Source: DATASD01 sp035478835
GTDB taxonomy: Bacteria; Patescibacteriota; Saccharimonadia; Saccharimonadales; UBA4665
DNA: 64,000 nucleotides
Reading direction: 5' to 3'
Assembly (NCBI GenBank): GCA_035478835.1
Contig: DATIJH010000003.1
Location: 9,345 to 73,344 of the forward strand
The position numbers were made by a program, and so were the translations under genes. Below, one piece after another: positions 8,026 through 15,053 of the stretch. The notes beneath the pieces are model-generated. The model was not told the DNA's origin. It worked only from the letters and a program-made list of their open reading frames with translations, and did not search any database. Each line of letters begins with the position of its first letter. Within the stretch, counting starts at the first letter, position 1.

Positions 8026-8790
8026 CTAGTGGCCTTTCGCCGCGTACTGCTCCCGGGCAAGCTTCATGCCAGCTTCGCGCCAGGCTGCAACGCTTTTCTC
8101 TGCAACGAACGGTCCGGTCCAAGTGCGCATTTCGCGGTTCGGGTTTCCGGCGCCGCTGTCAACTGCTGCGATCAGCCCGCGCACGGCTACAGTTTCCGGT
8201 TTTTTGCCGCTTAGCTTTTTGTCGACGCTCAATATAAACGCCCGTGACTGCTCAGGGACTAATTCCGTTGACGTCGCATAAATCCGGCTAATCATGACGT
8301 CATCTATTGGGAAGAGTTCGAGCCGTGGCATCTGTAAAACGCCGGTGCTATTCAGTCTCATAGTTCGCAGGATGGATCGGGTAAGGTGAACGGGGAGCGC
8401 GTAAGAGTCTTCCGGCAGATCGCCGGCCATAATGGCGCGTTCTACGGCGCCGTGCGCAACGAGCTCCAGGTTCTTGGTGACAACTCCCTGGAAATCGTCA
8501 CGTGTTAATTCCTGCCGCGCAGCTGGTGGAAATATATTAGGATTACGAAGTTGCATTGTTCCGCCCGGCTGCAAATTGACAAGGCCGACATTGACCAGGG
8601 AACTCCTGATTAAGTTTGCCATGTGCCGCTTGTTCGTGTCGTGCGACCATGCGTAAGCCATATTATTATAAATGGCCGGCGCCGCTTGGTCGGCTCCGGG
8701 CTGCACAGCCATATCAATAGTAACGATTTCGGGCCATAGCGGGATTACGCCCTCTGGCGCGGCACCACCCGCGTTCATGACCTCTGTCAT
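8026..8790 (-). CDS. Unknown protein, third gene of the putative graspetide cassette
   Basis: 254 aa, no signal peptide or membrane span. It contains mixed alpha/beta sequence with an Asn-rich central part (NLIRSSLVNVGLVNLQPGG; LRNPNIFPPAARQELTRDDF) and a basic, Ala-rich C-terminus. I recognise no family. It starts 38 bases after the ATP-grasp stop on the same strand and is probably cotranscribed with it. Possible roles (partner, processing or immunity function for the peptide) rest only on position. An alternative start at the fifth codon cannot be excluded because no strong SD precedes ATG 8790. Confidence 0.7.
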   Translation of the reverse strand: MTEVMNAGGAAPEGVIPLWPEIVTIDMAVQPGADQAAPAIYNNMAYAWSHDTNKRHMANLIRSSLVNVGLVNLQPGGTMQLRNPNIFPPAARQELTRDDFQGVVTKNLELVAHGAVERAIMAGDLPEDSYALPVHLTRSILRTMRLNSTGVLQMPRLELFPIDDVMISRIYATSTELVPEQSRAFILSVDKKLSGKKPETVAVRGLIAAVDSGAGNPNREMRTWTGPFVAEKSVAAWREAGMKLAREQYAAKGH

Positions 8791-8828
8791 AAATTAACTA
8801 TGGCATATCGCGCATATACTGTCTAGTT

Positions 8829-9800
8829 TCACCGGGCAGCTAGTGCAATGAGTTTTTGGGCAATTGCCTGCGAAATCGTCAGCCCCTCCGTTTTTATCTC
8901 GAATCCGCGGAACTGGCCATTGGTGTTCATTTCGAGGAATGCAATAGCACCGTCCGGGCTCTCAATGAGGTCGAACGCGCCGTAGCGCAGCCCCGTCTTC
9001 CGCATATATTCCCGGCATTTTTGGATGACCGCCGGATCGGCAGGTTCGTGCACGTACCGCACCGCGCCCTCGGGCAATGTAGGCCGGCGCCAATCGGCCT
9101 TGGCACTCTCGGTTGTATAAATTGCCACCGGGAACGCGCGGCCGGCCACCATAGTTATGCGCCATTCGCGGGCTTTCTTAACGTACTGCTGAAAAATGCC
9201 CGGGAATGGCGATACATCTTTTACTGCCGTCATTTTTTGGCTGTCGAGTAATGTGGTATATAGCAATTTTGACTGGTCACCGTTAAATACTTGCCCGATT
9301 ACCATCTTCATTATAATCGGCGGCGACAACGTTGTGACTGCCGCCCATGTGTTACTCACCGCTGTTGTTGGAATGGTAAAACCCACGGAGCGCGCCACTT
9401 CCAGCTGCCAAAGCTTATCATTGGCACGATGCATCCGGTGCGGATTATTAAGCCATGCGCCCTCGGGTATAGCCGCCTGGAATATGCCGCTTTGCAGACT
9501 GAACAGTTCGCGGCCGAGCGTCATCATACGCCCTTTATCCTTCGGCGGCTCGGCAAAAAAGCCATTTGGACGCCAGTACCAGGCGGCGCCGACTGTTTCG
9601 GGACTTAATTCTTGTCCGTCGTACCGCACAACTGGCCGAGCAGCACGAGAGTCAAACGTATAAGTGAGTAATTTGCGTCCAGCAAAAACCTCGTCGGCAT
9701 TATAGATGATGGGGTCGTGTCCGGCCCGGCGCAGCAATCGGACGACCTCCTCTGTGTTATGTACTTCGAGCGTGTTTGTTGCAATGAAAATTTGTTTCAT
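8829..9800 (-). CDS. ATP-grasp peptide maturase, MvdC/MvdD/TgmB-like (graspetide macrocyclase)
   Basis: 323 aa. The N-terminal pre-ATP-grasp domain includes AAWYWRPNGFFAEPP. A linker follows with WLNNPHRMHRANDKLWQLEV, the usual entry of RiPP ATP-grasp ligases. The central domain includes PPIIMKMVIGQ (ATP Lys) and REWRITMVAGRAFPVAIY. The C-terminal metal/ATP motif is YGAFDLIESPDG then FLEMNTNGQF, matching the D...E.N signature. Enzymes of this group form ester or amide crosslinks between Thr/Ser/Lys and Asp/Glu side chains of a precursor peptide. The gene starts 23 bases after a 71-aa ORF that fits a precursor. Other ATP-grasp ligases (RimK-like) are less likely given the N-terminal domain. 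Confidence 0.85.
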   Translation of the reverse strand: MKQIFIATNTLEVHNTEEVVRLLRRAGHDPIIYNADEVFAGRKLLTYTFDSRAARPVVRYDGQELSPETVGAAWYWRPNGFFAEPPKDKGRMMTLGRELFSLQSGIFQAAIPEGAWLNNPHRMHRANDKLWQLEVARSVGFTIPTTAVSNTWAAVTTLSPPIIMKMVIGQVFNGDQSKLLYTTLLDSQKMTAVKDVSPFPGIFQQYVKKAREWRITMVAGRAFPVAIYTTESAKADWRRPTLPEGAVRYVHEPADPAVIQKCREYMRKTGLRYGAFDLIESPDGAIAFLEMNTNGQFRGFEIKTEGLTISQAIAQKLIALAAR

Positions 9801-9823
9801 ATTTGCAAGTTTACGTGGCCGAG

Positions 9824-10039
9824 CTAAAGGCCGTAGAAATCTGAGTCGTCGGGGTCGGTTTCGGGGGCCGAAGATGGGCTGCCAGTCGTGGAAGGGTCAC
9901 CCAGGTCACGCGTACTGCCAGCCTCGGCCAGCTTTTCAAACGCCGTGAGCGGCACAGCCAATTCGCCAATCGACAGTACCACAGATTGGCGAAGCGCGAA
10001 TTCGGGTAGCGCCGCGTCAGTTACAGGTTGTTCGGACAT
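9824..10039 (-). CDS. Putative graspetide (ATP-grasp RiPP) precursor peptide
   Basis: 71 aa, preceded by a strong AAGGAGG seven bases before ATG 10039. The leader part has LPEFALRQSVVLSIGELAVP, resembling the (R)PFALR leader motif of actinobacterial ATP-grasp target peptides (TgmA). The last ~30 residues are rich in Ser/Thr, then Asp/Glu (STRDLGDPSTTGSPSSAPE, then TDPDDSDFYGL), the residue types graspetide ligases crosslink. It lies directly upstream of the ATP-grasp gene on the same strand. No double-Gly cleavage site is obvious and no exporter is adjacent. A small unrelated protein cannot be excluded from sequence alone. Confidence 0.65.
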   Translation of the reverse strand: MSEQPVTDAALPEFALRQSVVLSIGELAVPLTAFEKLAEAGSTRDLGDPSTTGSPSSAPETDPDDSDFYGL

Positions 10040-10078
10040 TTCGTATTCCTCCTTGTACGTTATACAGGTCGCGGAAGG

Positions 10079-11182
10079 TTAGTCGTTCTCGGGGGCGTTT
10101 TGCTGCTGCTGGGCACCGGGCTCATCAGGGGTTGTCGGCGGCGCTTCTTCTGGCATCGGGTCTTCGGTAACTACCTCGGGCTCGGGGATAGCGAGCGGCA
10201 GCTGGTACTTGGCGATGGCCGCGCGATCGGTGTAGATAATGGCTTGGTCGTCCTGCTCGCCCATGATTTCGGTTAAGAGCGATTCGAGCGTCACCACCCC
10301 TAGAAATTCTTCGCAGTTATTGATAACCACGAGCAGCTGCTGATTGGTTTTGCGAAATGCCTGCAGGACTTGCACCAGTGTAAAATCGTCGCGCACATAT
10401 TGCACGCTTTCGCTGGCGACGTCTTTGATGGTTCCGCCGTGGCGAGCCTTGAGCAGATCCTCGAGCCGCACCTGGCCGGTCACATGCTCGCCGCTTTCAT
10501 CGGCAACCAAAAACACGGCTTGGCTGGCTTGATGGAGCTCGTCCATAAGCTTCGGTCCGATCGTTTCGTTTTGACGAACGAGCCGCACATCGACACGCGG
10601 GCGTAAAATATTCTGGGCGGTTTTGTCGCCGAGCGCCAGCACGCGCTGTAAAAGCTCGACGTCTTCCGCCGGCACGCGGCTGTCGGGCTGGCTTTGCTGC
10701 CGCGCAAGCAGATCAATGACATCTTGGCGTTCATATAAACCAGTGTGCTCGAGCACGCGGTGATGCCGGCGTACAAACCGGGCGGCCGGCTGTAATAACG
10801 GATGCAAATGGCCGAGCAGCCACGCGCAAGCCGGCGCCAAAGCAGCTGCAAATCGAATCATAAAACTGCGCGGAAACGCGATCGCCAGCCCGGCAAAGCC
10901 CAGCCACAAAAGCGCCGCGATCGCCAAGGCCGCAAACGCCGCCGGCAAGGCCAGCACAAAAAAGGTGAACGCCAGCGCCGCAAACACACCGATCAACAGC
11001 CACAAAAGCGCCGCCAAACTGTCATCAAAAGCAACGGCGCGGTACAGCGCCTCGCCAACTGAATCATGCGCGCGGGCCAGCCGCTTAATTTCTTTGGCCG
11101 GAATGCAGTAGTACACGCGCCGCACGATGATCGTCAGCAGGAATAACAGACTACAAGCTATGGCAATCATAAGCTGTATCAT
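10079..11182 (-). CDS. CNNM/CorC-like membrane protein with CBS domain pair
   Basis: 367 aa. N-terminal half hydrophobic: one span at 1-20, then three or four between about 55 and 130. A linker (HRVLEHTGLYERQDVIDLLARQ) leads to two CBS motifs (about 190-310; NILRPRVDVRLVRQNETIG, TIKDVASESVQYVRDDFTL). The C-tail is Pro/Glu/Gln-rich and disordered. CBS pairs bind adenosine nucleotides, and this layout occurs in CorC/HlyC proteins linked to Mg or Co efflux. The first hydrophobic region is shorter than a full DUF21, so the transport role is uncertain. It ends 39 bases before the putative precursor peptide. Confidence 0.7.
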   Translation of the reverse strand: MIQLMIAIACSLLFLLTIIVRRVYYCIPAKEIKRLARAHDSVGEALYRAVAFDDSLAALLWLLIGVFAALAFTFFVLALPAAFAALAIAALLWLGFAGLAIAFPRSFMIRFAAALAPACAWLLGHLHPLLQPAARFVRRHHRVLEHTGLYERQDVIDLLARQQSQPDSRVPAEDVELLQRVLALGDKTAQNILRPRVDVRLVRQNETIGPKLMDELHQASQAVFLVADESGEHVTGQVRLEDLLKARHGGTIKDVASESVQYVRDDFTLVQVLQAFRKTNQQLLVVINNCEEFLGVVTLESLLTEIMGEQDDQAIIYTDRAAIAKYQLPLAIPEPEVVTEDPMPEEAPPTTPDEPGAQQQQNAPEND

Positions 11183-11296
11183 GCACCTATCTTACGGCGA
11201 GCTGCAGAAATTTAAAAGTCCTTCTCCTTATTATCTTGGCTACAACCTACCAATTCGTTGTATACTAGAAAAATATAAGGAGTACACACCACTGTT

Positions 11297-11965
11297 ATGA
11301 GCAAAGGTTTCTGGGCGATCATCATCGCCATCATCGTGATTTTCGGCGGCTTTTTATGGTTCAAGGATCATAAAGCGAACGCGCCAAGCACCACCGCGCA
11401 AACTTCAAACCATGTCGAAGGCAACGGCCAAAAGGGCGTTACTTTGATCGAGTACGGCGACTACGAATGTCCATTCTGCGAGCAATATTACCCCGTTGTC
11501 AAACAGGTCGTCGCGCAGTACAACAACGAGATCAAGTTTGAGTTCCGCAACTTGCCGCTCAGCCAAATCCACCAAAACGCCTTTGCCGCTTCCCGTGCCG
11601 CCGAGGCCGCCGGCCTGCAAAACAAGTTCTGGGAAATGCACGATATGCTATACGAAAACCAAAGCAGCTGGGTCAATGCCAGCGATCCGCAAACTGTCTT
11701 TAGCCAGTTCGCGCAGCAGCTCGGCCTGAACGTCACACAGTTTAAGCAGGACTTCTCGAGCTCCAAGGTCAACGACCTCATCAACGGCGACATAGCCGCA
11801 TTTAACAAGACTGGCCAGGAAATGGCCACGCCAACGTTCTTCCTGGACGGCAAAAAGATCAGCCCGAACATTACATTCGAAAGCGACCAGAAGACAGTCA
11901 ACGTGCCGGCCAGCGCTGCAGCATTCTCGCAGCTCATCGCCAAAGAAATCGCCACCAAGAAATAG
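11297..11965 (+). CDS. Membrane-anchored DsbA-family thioredoxin-like oxidoreductase
   Basis: 222 aa. Signal anchor at residues 4-22, short linker, then a thioredoxin fold starting VTLIEYGDYECPFCEQYYPV with the active site C58-P-F-C61. A helical insertion follows, and a cis-Pro loop (MATPTFFLDGKKI) completes the DsbA/DsbG family pattern. It probably forms or isomerises disulfides in exported proteins; several anchored proteins in this window carry paired Cys. A -10-like TATACT and AAGGAG lie upstream, but the AAGGAG is 14 bases from the ATG, longer than usual. A structured element and a terminator follow. Confidence 0.9.
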   Translation: MSKGFWAIIIAIIVIFGGFLWFKDHKANAPSTTAQTSNHVEGNGQKGVTLIEYGDYECPFCEQYYPVVKQVVAQYNNEIKFEFRNLPLSQIHQNAFAASRAAEAAGLQNKFWEMHDMLYENQSSWVNASDPQTVFSQFAQQLGLNVTQFKQDFSSSKVNDLINGDIAAFNKTGQEMATPTFFLDGKKISPNITFESDQKTVNVPASAAAFSQLIAKEIATKK

Positions 11966-11996
11966 TCGCCTGTTAGCAGTTAGCGAATTTGTTACT

Positions 11997-12093
11997 GCAC
12001 GCACTATCTTTTCTCTGCACACTCGGAAGCGCCGCCGTGCTACTTTAGAGCACGAGAGGCGACCCGCATGTGCAGAGAAAAGATAGTGCGTGC
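11997..12093 (-). repeat. Family A structured element, copy 1
   Basis: A perfect 24-bp inverted repeat (11997-12020 with 12070-12093; arm begins GCACGCACTATC) encloses 49 bases. Read on the minus strand the enclosed part is TGCGGGTCGC, an inner hairpin (GTGCT/AGCAC), then GCGCTTCCGAG. The two flanks TGCGGGTCGC and GCGCTTCCGAG recur exactly in the copy at 50.6 kb, whose outer and inner stems have different sequences. It lies between the DsbA-like gene and a terminator. It could be a structured RNA or a DNA hairpin site; it does not look like an ordinary terminator. Confidence 0.7.
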
Positions 12094-12113
12094 GCCTATA
12101 CGCATAAAAAACC

Positions 12114-12147
12114 AAAAATCCGGCGCTCTCAAACGGCCGGATTTTTA
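12114..12147. terminator. Bidirectional intrinsic terminator
   Basis: AAAAATCCGGC (12114-12124) pairs with GCCGGATTTTT (12136-12146) around an 11-base loop. There is a T-run on the plus side and, by symmetry, a U-run on the minus transcript. It ends transcription from the DsbA-like gene and could also stop transcription from the right. Confidence 0.75.
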
Positions 12148-12149
12148 GT

Positions 12150-12370
12150 TTACACTATTAATAATGTAAATATTGGCGCCACGATGGGCAGTTGACTTGC
12201 ACCGGTACGCGCATAGGGCGCGACGGCGCAACTTTTATTTTGACAGGCATAATGCCTCCCGTGAGTGCTCGCGGAACAAAAACGTAAAAGACCGCTGGAG
12301 CGACTACCTCACTTTTATTTTAACTTTTTGTCTCTATAAGGCCACCTCGAAAAGCCCCCTAGAAGTACGT
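12150..12370. other. Intergenic region with imperfect direct repeats
   Basis: No gene is supported here. Two imperfect direct repeats are visible: GGCGCGAC...CAACTTTTATTTTGAC (about 12217-12243) and GGAGCGAC...CACTTTTATTTTAAC (about 12297-12323), about 80 bases apart. Short palindromes are also present (AGGCATAATGCCT near 12246; TTTACA...TGTAAA near 12151-12171). It lies just downstream of the 566-aa gene. It may be a small RNA, protein-binding sites or decayed sequence. The ATG-started 68-codon frame across it shows no protein-like features. Confidence 0.4.
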
Positions 12371-14071
12371 TTATACTAACGCAAAGCGCTTCTGCTTGTC
12401 AAGCTTTTTGTCTGGCTCCGGGGCGCGGAGGACTTCGGCCAGCCGCAAGCCTTTGGTCGGATCACCGCCTTTATCGTAAATTTCCTGGCAGCGGCCGATG
12501 CAGACACGGCACGGCCCGACCTTTACTTTGCCGGGGCGCGTCGGGCAATTTTTAACAATGCAGATATCGATTTTTTCTTTCCAGTTACTGCGGTCGTTTT
12601 CGTCTGGCGACTTGCCGGGACCGTCAGTTTCCGGTACTGCGCGCCCATCGCCGCTATTGCTGGAATTGTCATCATTGGGCGAACGGAACCGCATTTCGAG
12701 CCCGCCCGCGCAGCCGCCGCCATTGGCCATATTTTGCATGGCGATCCGGTTGTTGTTGAGCACTTCGAGCCGCTGCGCCTCTTGGTGCTGGTTATTGGTG
12801 TACAGCCACTGAACGCGTTCGGCGCGCGCCTGGAGCTCGGCAAAAACCTCTGGCGCGAGCTGCTCACGCGCGTGGCGTTCGCCGGTTACAATCGACGCCT
12901 CGTCGGCAACCAGCTTTTCCTTGGCCCGCGCAATCAGTCCGGCGAGCCGCCTGGTCATATACAAACTGCCGTCGGGCATCTGGTGGTCACGGATCAGCGC
13001 CGCGTCTTCTTCGAGCCAGTTGTGCTGATTTTGGTACACAAACGCCGTTACTTCGCTGTTTGGCGCGCAGTAATTAAACGCGATGCCATCGGATAGCTCC
13101 GCCGTGAAGTTGCGCCAACGCTCAGCAATATTAAGCGCGCGCTCGTGCTTGCTGGCCTGGTCTTCCTGAAAAGCCATGTAACGCTCGGCCACCTTTTGGC
13201 GCGCCGTTTCGTCTTTCATGTACGGTAGCACGGCGCCGACCAGGCTTACCACGCCTTTTGGCAAAGCGTCGAGCGGTAGCTCAAGCTCGCGGAACACTTG
13301 CATGACCGAGAGCGCAGACTCCGGATTTTCCACCAGAACGGATTTGCCAAAAATGTTGTTCGAATCGGCAAGCATACGCACCCAATCTTCAAGTGCTACA
13401 TCGCTTACCAGGACCGACTCCATGTAGCGGCCGCGAGTGTTGCCGGCCTCGTCCAAGTCCAGCCAACTAATGCGGAGCGAGTCGTCGTCGCCCAAATGCT
13501 CGCTCCGCGCCACGTCGTACGGTGCGTCGGCGCGGCTCATTTTGGGCGAAAGCAGCACTTTGGCGTAGCCGGGGCGCATGGTTTGCTCGCCGTCGCGGGC
13601 TTCCTCGACCTCAATGGCGACGCGGGAGTGGGCGGCCTCGTGTTTGTGGTAGTCGTAACCGCTGAGCGCCACTTTGAGCGCCGTTTTGCCAAGCCACATA
13701 AAGGTGTCGCGGCGGCCATGCTCGTCCTCGTAATCTTTTACATACTCTTGATACGTCCGCGAAACCGCCGAGGGCATGCCCGCCTCTTTGACGTACGGGA
13801 TCATGTTTTTGAGCGTTTCACCCAGCGCCCACTGACTGTGCGTGCCATCGGGCTGACGGTGGCGGTTGAGGTTGTCGACTTCGGTCAGCGCGCGGTCCTC
13901 TGTGGGCAAGCCAGCGGTTTCCGGATGCGCGGGTTCGGGCTGCGGTTCGGGCTGTTCGCGCAAAAGCGCTTCAAAGCCCATGACAGCATCGGCCGTCATT
14001 GCGGCGATCTGCTGTTCGTTCAAATTATGCGGCGACTCCCGTAATTCGGGCATCGCCATCCCATTCCCCAT
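12371..14071 (-). CDS. 566-aa protein of unknown function under a cobalamin-type riboswitch
   Basis: No signal peptide or membrane span. The middle (~100-450) is largely alpha-helical with an early segment RTYQEYVKDYEDEHGRRDTF. Near residue 454 is GGGCAGG, followed by a disordered Ser/Asp/Pro-rich linker. The C-terminus has a Cys cluster (C504, C509, C521, C524, C528; pattern CxxxxC-x11-CxxCxxxC) in a basic context (CPTRPGKVKVGPCRVCIGRC) that could bind a metal. I do not recognise the family; it is not one of the usual B12-regulated genes (transporter, MetE, NrdAB). The start at 14071 is adjacent to the riboswitch hairpin that covers its ribosome binding site; Met5 and Met7 are alternative starts. 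Confidence 0.75.
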   Translation of the reverse strand: MGNGMAMPELRESPHNLNEQQIAAMTADAVMGFEALLREQPEPQPEPAHPETAGLPTEDRALTEVDNLNRHRQPDGTHSQWALGETLKNMIPYVKEAGMPSAVSRTYQEYVKDYEDEHGRRDTFMWLGKTALKVALSGYDYHKHEAAHSRVAIEVEEARDGEQTMRPGYAKVLLSPKMSRADAPYDVARSEHLGDDDSLRISWLDLDEAGNTRGRYMESVLVSDVALEDWVRMLADSNNIFGKSVLVENPESALSVMQVFRELELPLDALPKGVVSLVGAVLPYMKDETARQKVAERYMAFQEDQASKHERALNIAERWRNFTAELSDGIAFNYCAPNSEVTAFVYQNQHNWLEEDAALIRDHQMPDGSLYMTRRLAGLIARAKEKLVADEASIVTGERHAREQLAPEVFAELQARAERVQWLYTNNQHQEAQRLEVLNNNRIAMQNMANGGGCAGGLEMRFRSPNDDNSSNSGDGRAVPETDGPGKSPDENDRSNWKEKIDICIVKNCPTRPGKVKVGPCRVCIGRCQEIYDKGGDPTKGLRLAEVLRAPEPDKKLDKQKRFALV

Positions 14072-14075
14072 AAAA

Positions 14076-14101
14076 CACCCTCGTCCGAGTAGGCGAGGGT
14101 G
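14076..14101 (-). promoter_or_regulatory. Riboswitch expression-platform hairpin masking the ribosome binding site
   Basis: On the minus strand CACCCTCG pairs with CGAGGGTG (8 bp, loop CCTACTCGGA). It is followed by TTTT and then ATG 14071. The 3' arm holds the SD-like GAGGG. The upstream CCGAGCAGG (14119-14127) can pair with the loop sequence CCTACTCGG (one mismatch). This gives a mutually exclusive or kissing pairing, as expected for a cobalamin riboswitch switch. The T-run could also give termination, but with only four Ts and the start codon following, translational control is more likely. Confidence 0.65.
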
Positions 14102-14141
14102 CGTTTACAGCACCGTCTCCTGCTCGGGATTTTGGTTGGTT

Positions 14142-14214
14142 TGCTGTATCGGACTTTACGAACGTTCGTATTCACCGTTGCGGCACAGTGCCGGAGTTAC
14201 ACCGGCTTCCAGCA
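14142..14214 (-). ncRNA. Cobalamin-type riboswitch aptamer
   Basis: On the minus strand the conserved core reads TGCTGGAAGCCGGTG, then TAACTCCGGCACTGTGCCGC, AACGGTGAAT, a TACGAACGTTCGTA stem, and AAGTCCGATACAGCA. This matches the class I cobalamin consensus GGAAxCCGGTGxxAxTCCGGC...CCGCxACGGTGA and the B12-box-like AGTCcGATACxxGC. The TGCTG and CAGCA ends pair to close the core. It sits about 70 bases before the start of the 566-aa gene, with the expression platform between. The fit to consensus is strong by eye; ligand class (adenosyl or hydroxo form) cannot be told. Confidence 0.85.
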
Positions 14215-14300
14215 TTCACATTGTTAATATGGATATCATAGCACGCCGGCGCGCTACATGTGGCGTAATTTTGCCAACATTTTTATTTATTTACACATAA

Positions 14301-14306
14301 TATACT
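14301..14306 (+). promoter_or_regulatory. -10 box for a probable leaderless transcript
   Basis: TATACT is followed by six bases and ATG 14313. No SD sequence is present. It diverges from the riboswitch-controlled gene. Confidence 0.45.
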
Positions 14307-14312
14307 TATGGT

Positions 14313-15053
14313 ATGATGGGCATCGTGTCAGTAGAAAAACAACTCCCCCGACTCGATCCCCAACAGTTTAGCGTTAATCTTCTTGGACATGATATTCAGG
14401 AGATCGACGCCTTATTATTGGCCGCCCACGACGAGCTTACTGAGCGCGCCAAAAAGGCGGACGACGGCGTTGCGTATTACTTCGCAGCCCACCCCGAGAC
14501 ACGAAATTCTTTTGGTAGCGACATGGATACACAGCCGCTTAAACGCTGCGAAGAAGCTTTCGAACTCTTACCTGAGATTATCCCTATCGGCGAGCTTGCA
14601 CCCGACTTTTTGCGTATGGCCCTAGCAGGACGCTCAGAGCGCGAGCAACGACTGAGCGTCGAATCGCACTGCCAGGGCGGCTACGTCATACCCGAAGACA
14701 GGCTGCTTTGGCGTGGCTTGCTGAACCTCGGCGCTGCGTCCAACGACTTCCGGTATTCGGAAGATGACGTCCGCGGATTGGCGCCGCGCGTGCCCTCCAC
14801 CGTTTGGGAAGGTATATTAAGCGCGCCGAGCATGCGATACGCCTCGCTGCCCGGCCGCGCGTTACGCGCCGTCAATGGCATTATCTACCCTGCAAATCGC
14901 ATCGCCCACACGTATGCACCAAACAGCCAGTTAGTTGCCGGCTACGTTCGCCTACAGCACGAGGACGAGCCGCTCAGGCAGCCAGCTGCTTGCGTAATTC
15001 CGCCAGACGTGGCAGAAAGCTTTGCGCAGCTCCCTCCAGCCCTAGAACTTTGA
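14313..15053 (+). CDS. Unknown cytosolic protein (246 aa)
   Basis: No membrane span or known motif. It is a mixed helical protein with several acidic stretches (FGSDMDTQPLKRCEEAFELL; ETRNSF) and a C-terminal Arg/His/Pro-containing part. ATG 14313 is chosen because it is correctly placed for a leaderless start; GTG 14327 is an alternative. It is convergent with the LexA-like gene and overlaps it by 80 bases at the 3' end, an unusually long antisense overlap. Codon use looks like that of its neighbours. Function unknown. Confidence 0.65.
   Translation: MMGIVSVEKQLPRLDPQQFSVNLLGHDIQEIDALLLAAHDELTERAKKADDGVAYYFAAHPETRNSFGSDMDTQPLKRCEEAFELLPEIIPIGELAPDFLRMALAGRSEREQRLSVESHCQGGYVIPEDRLLWRGLLNLGAASNDFRYSEDDVRGLAPRVPSTVWEGILSAPSMRYASLPGRALRAVNGIIYPANRIAHTYAPNSQLVAGYVRLQHEDEPLRQPAACVIPPDVAESFAQLPPALEL

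Noticed and set aside
7916..8122. 68-codon minus-strand frame bridging the end of the 254-aa gene and the aspS leader
   Set aside because: Runs through the inverted repeat and overlaps the 254-aa gene in another frame; no start signal.
11997..12093. Simple intrinsic terminator for the DsbA-like gene
   Set aside because: No U-run follows the stem, the loop is 49 bases with a conserved core, and a proper terminator lies just downstream at 12114-12147.
12173..12379. 68-codon ATG frame in the gap after the DsbA-like gene
   Set aside because: No SD, no protein-like composition, and it overlaps the end of the 566-aa gene in antisense.
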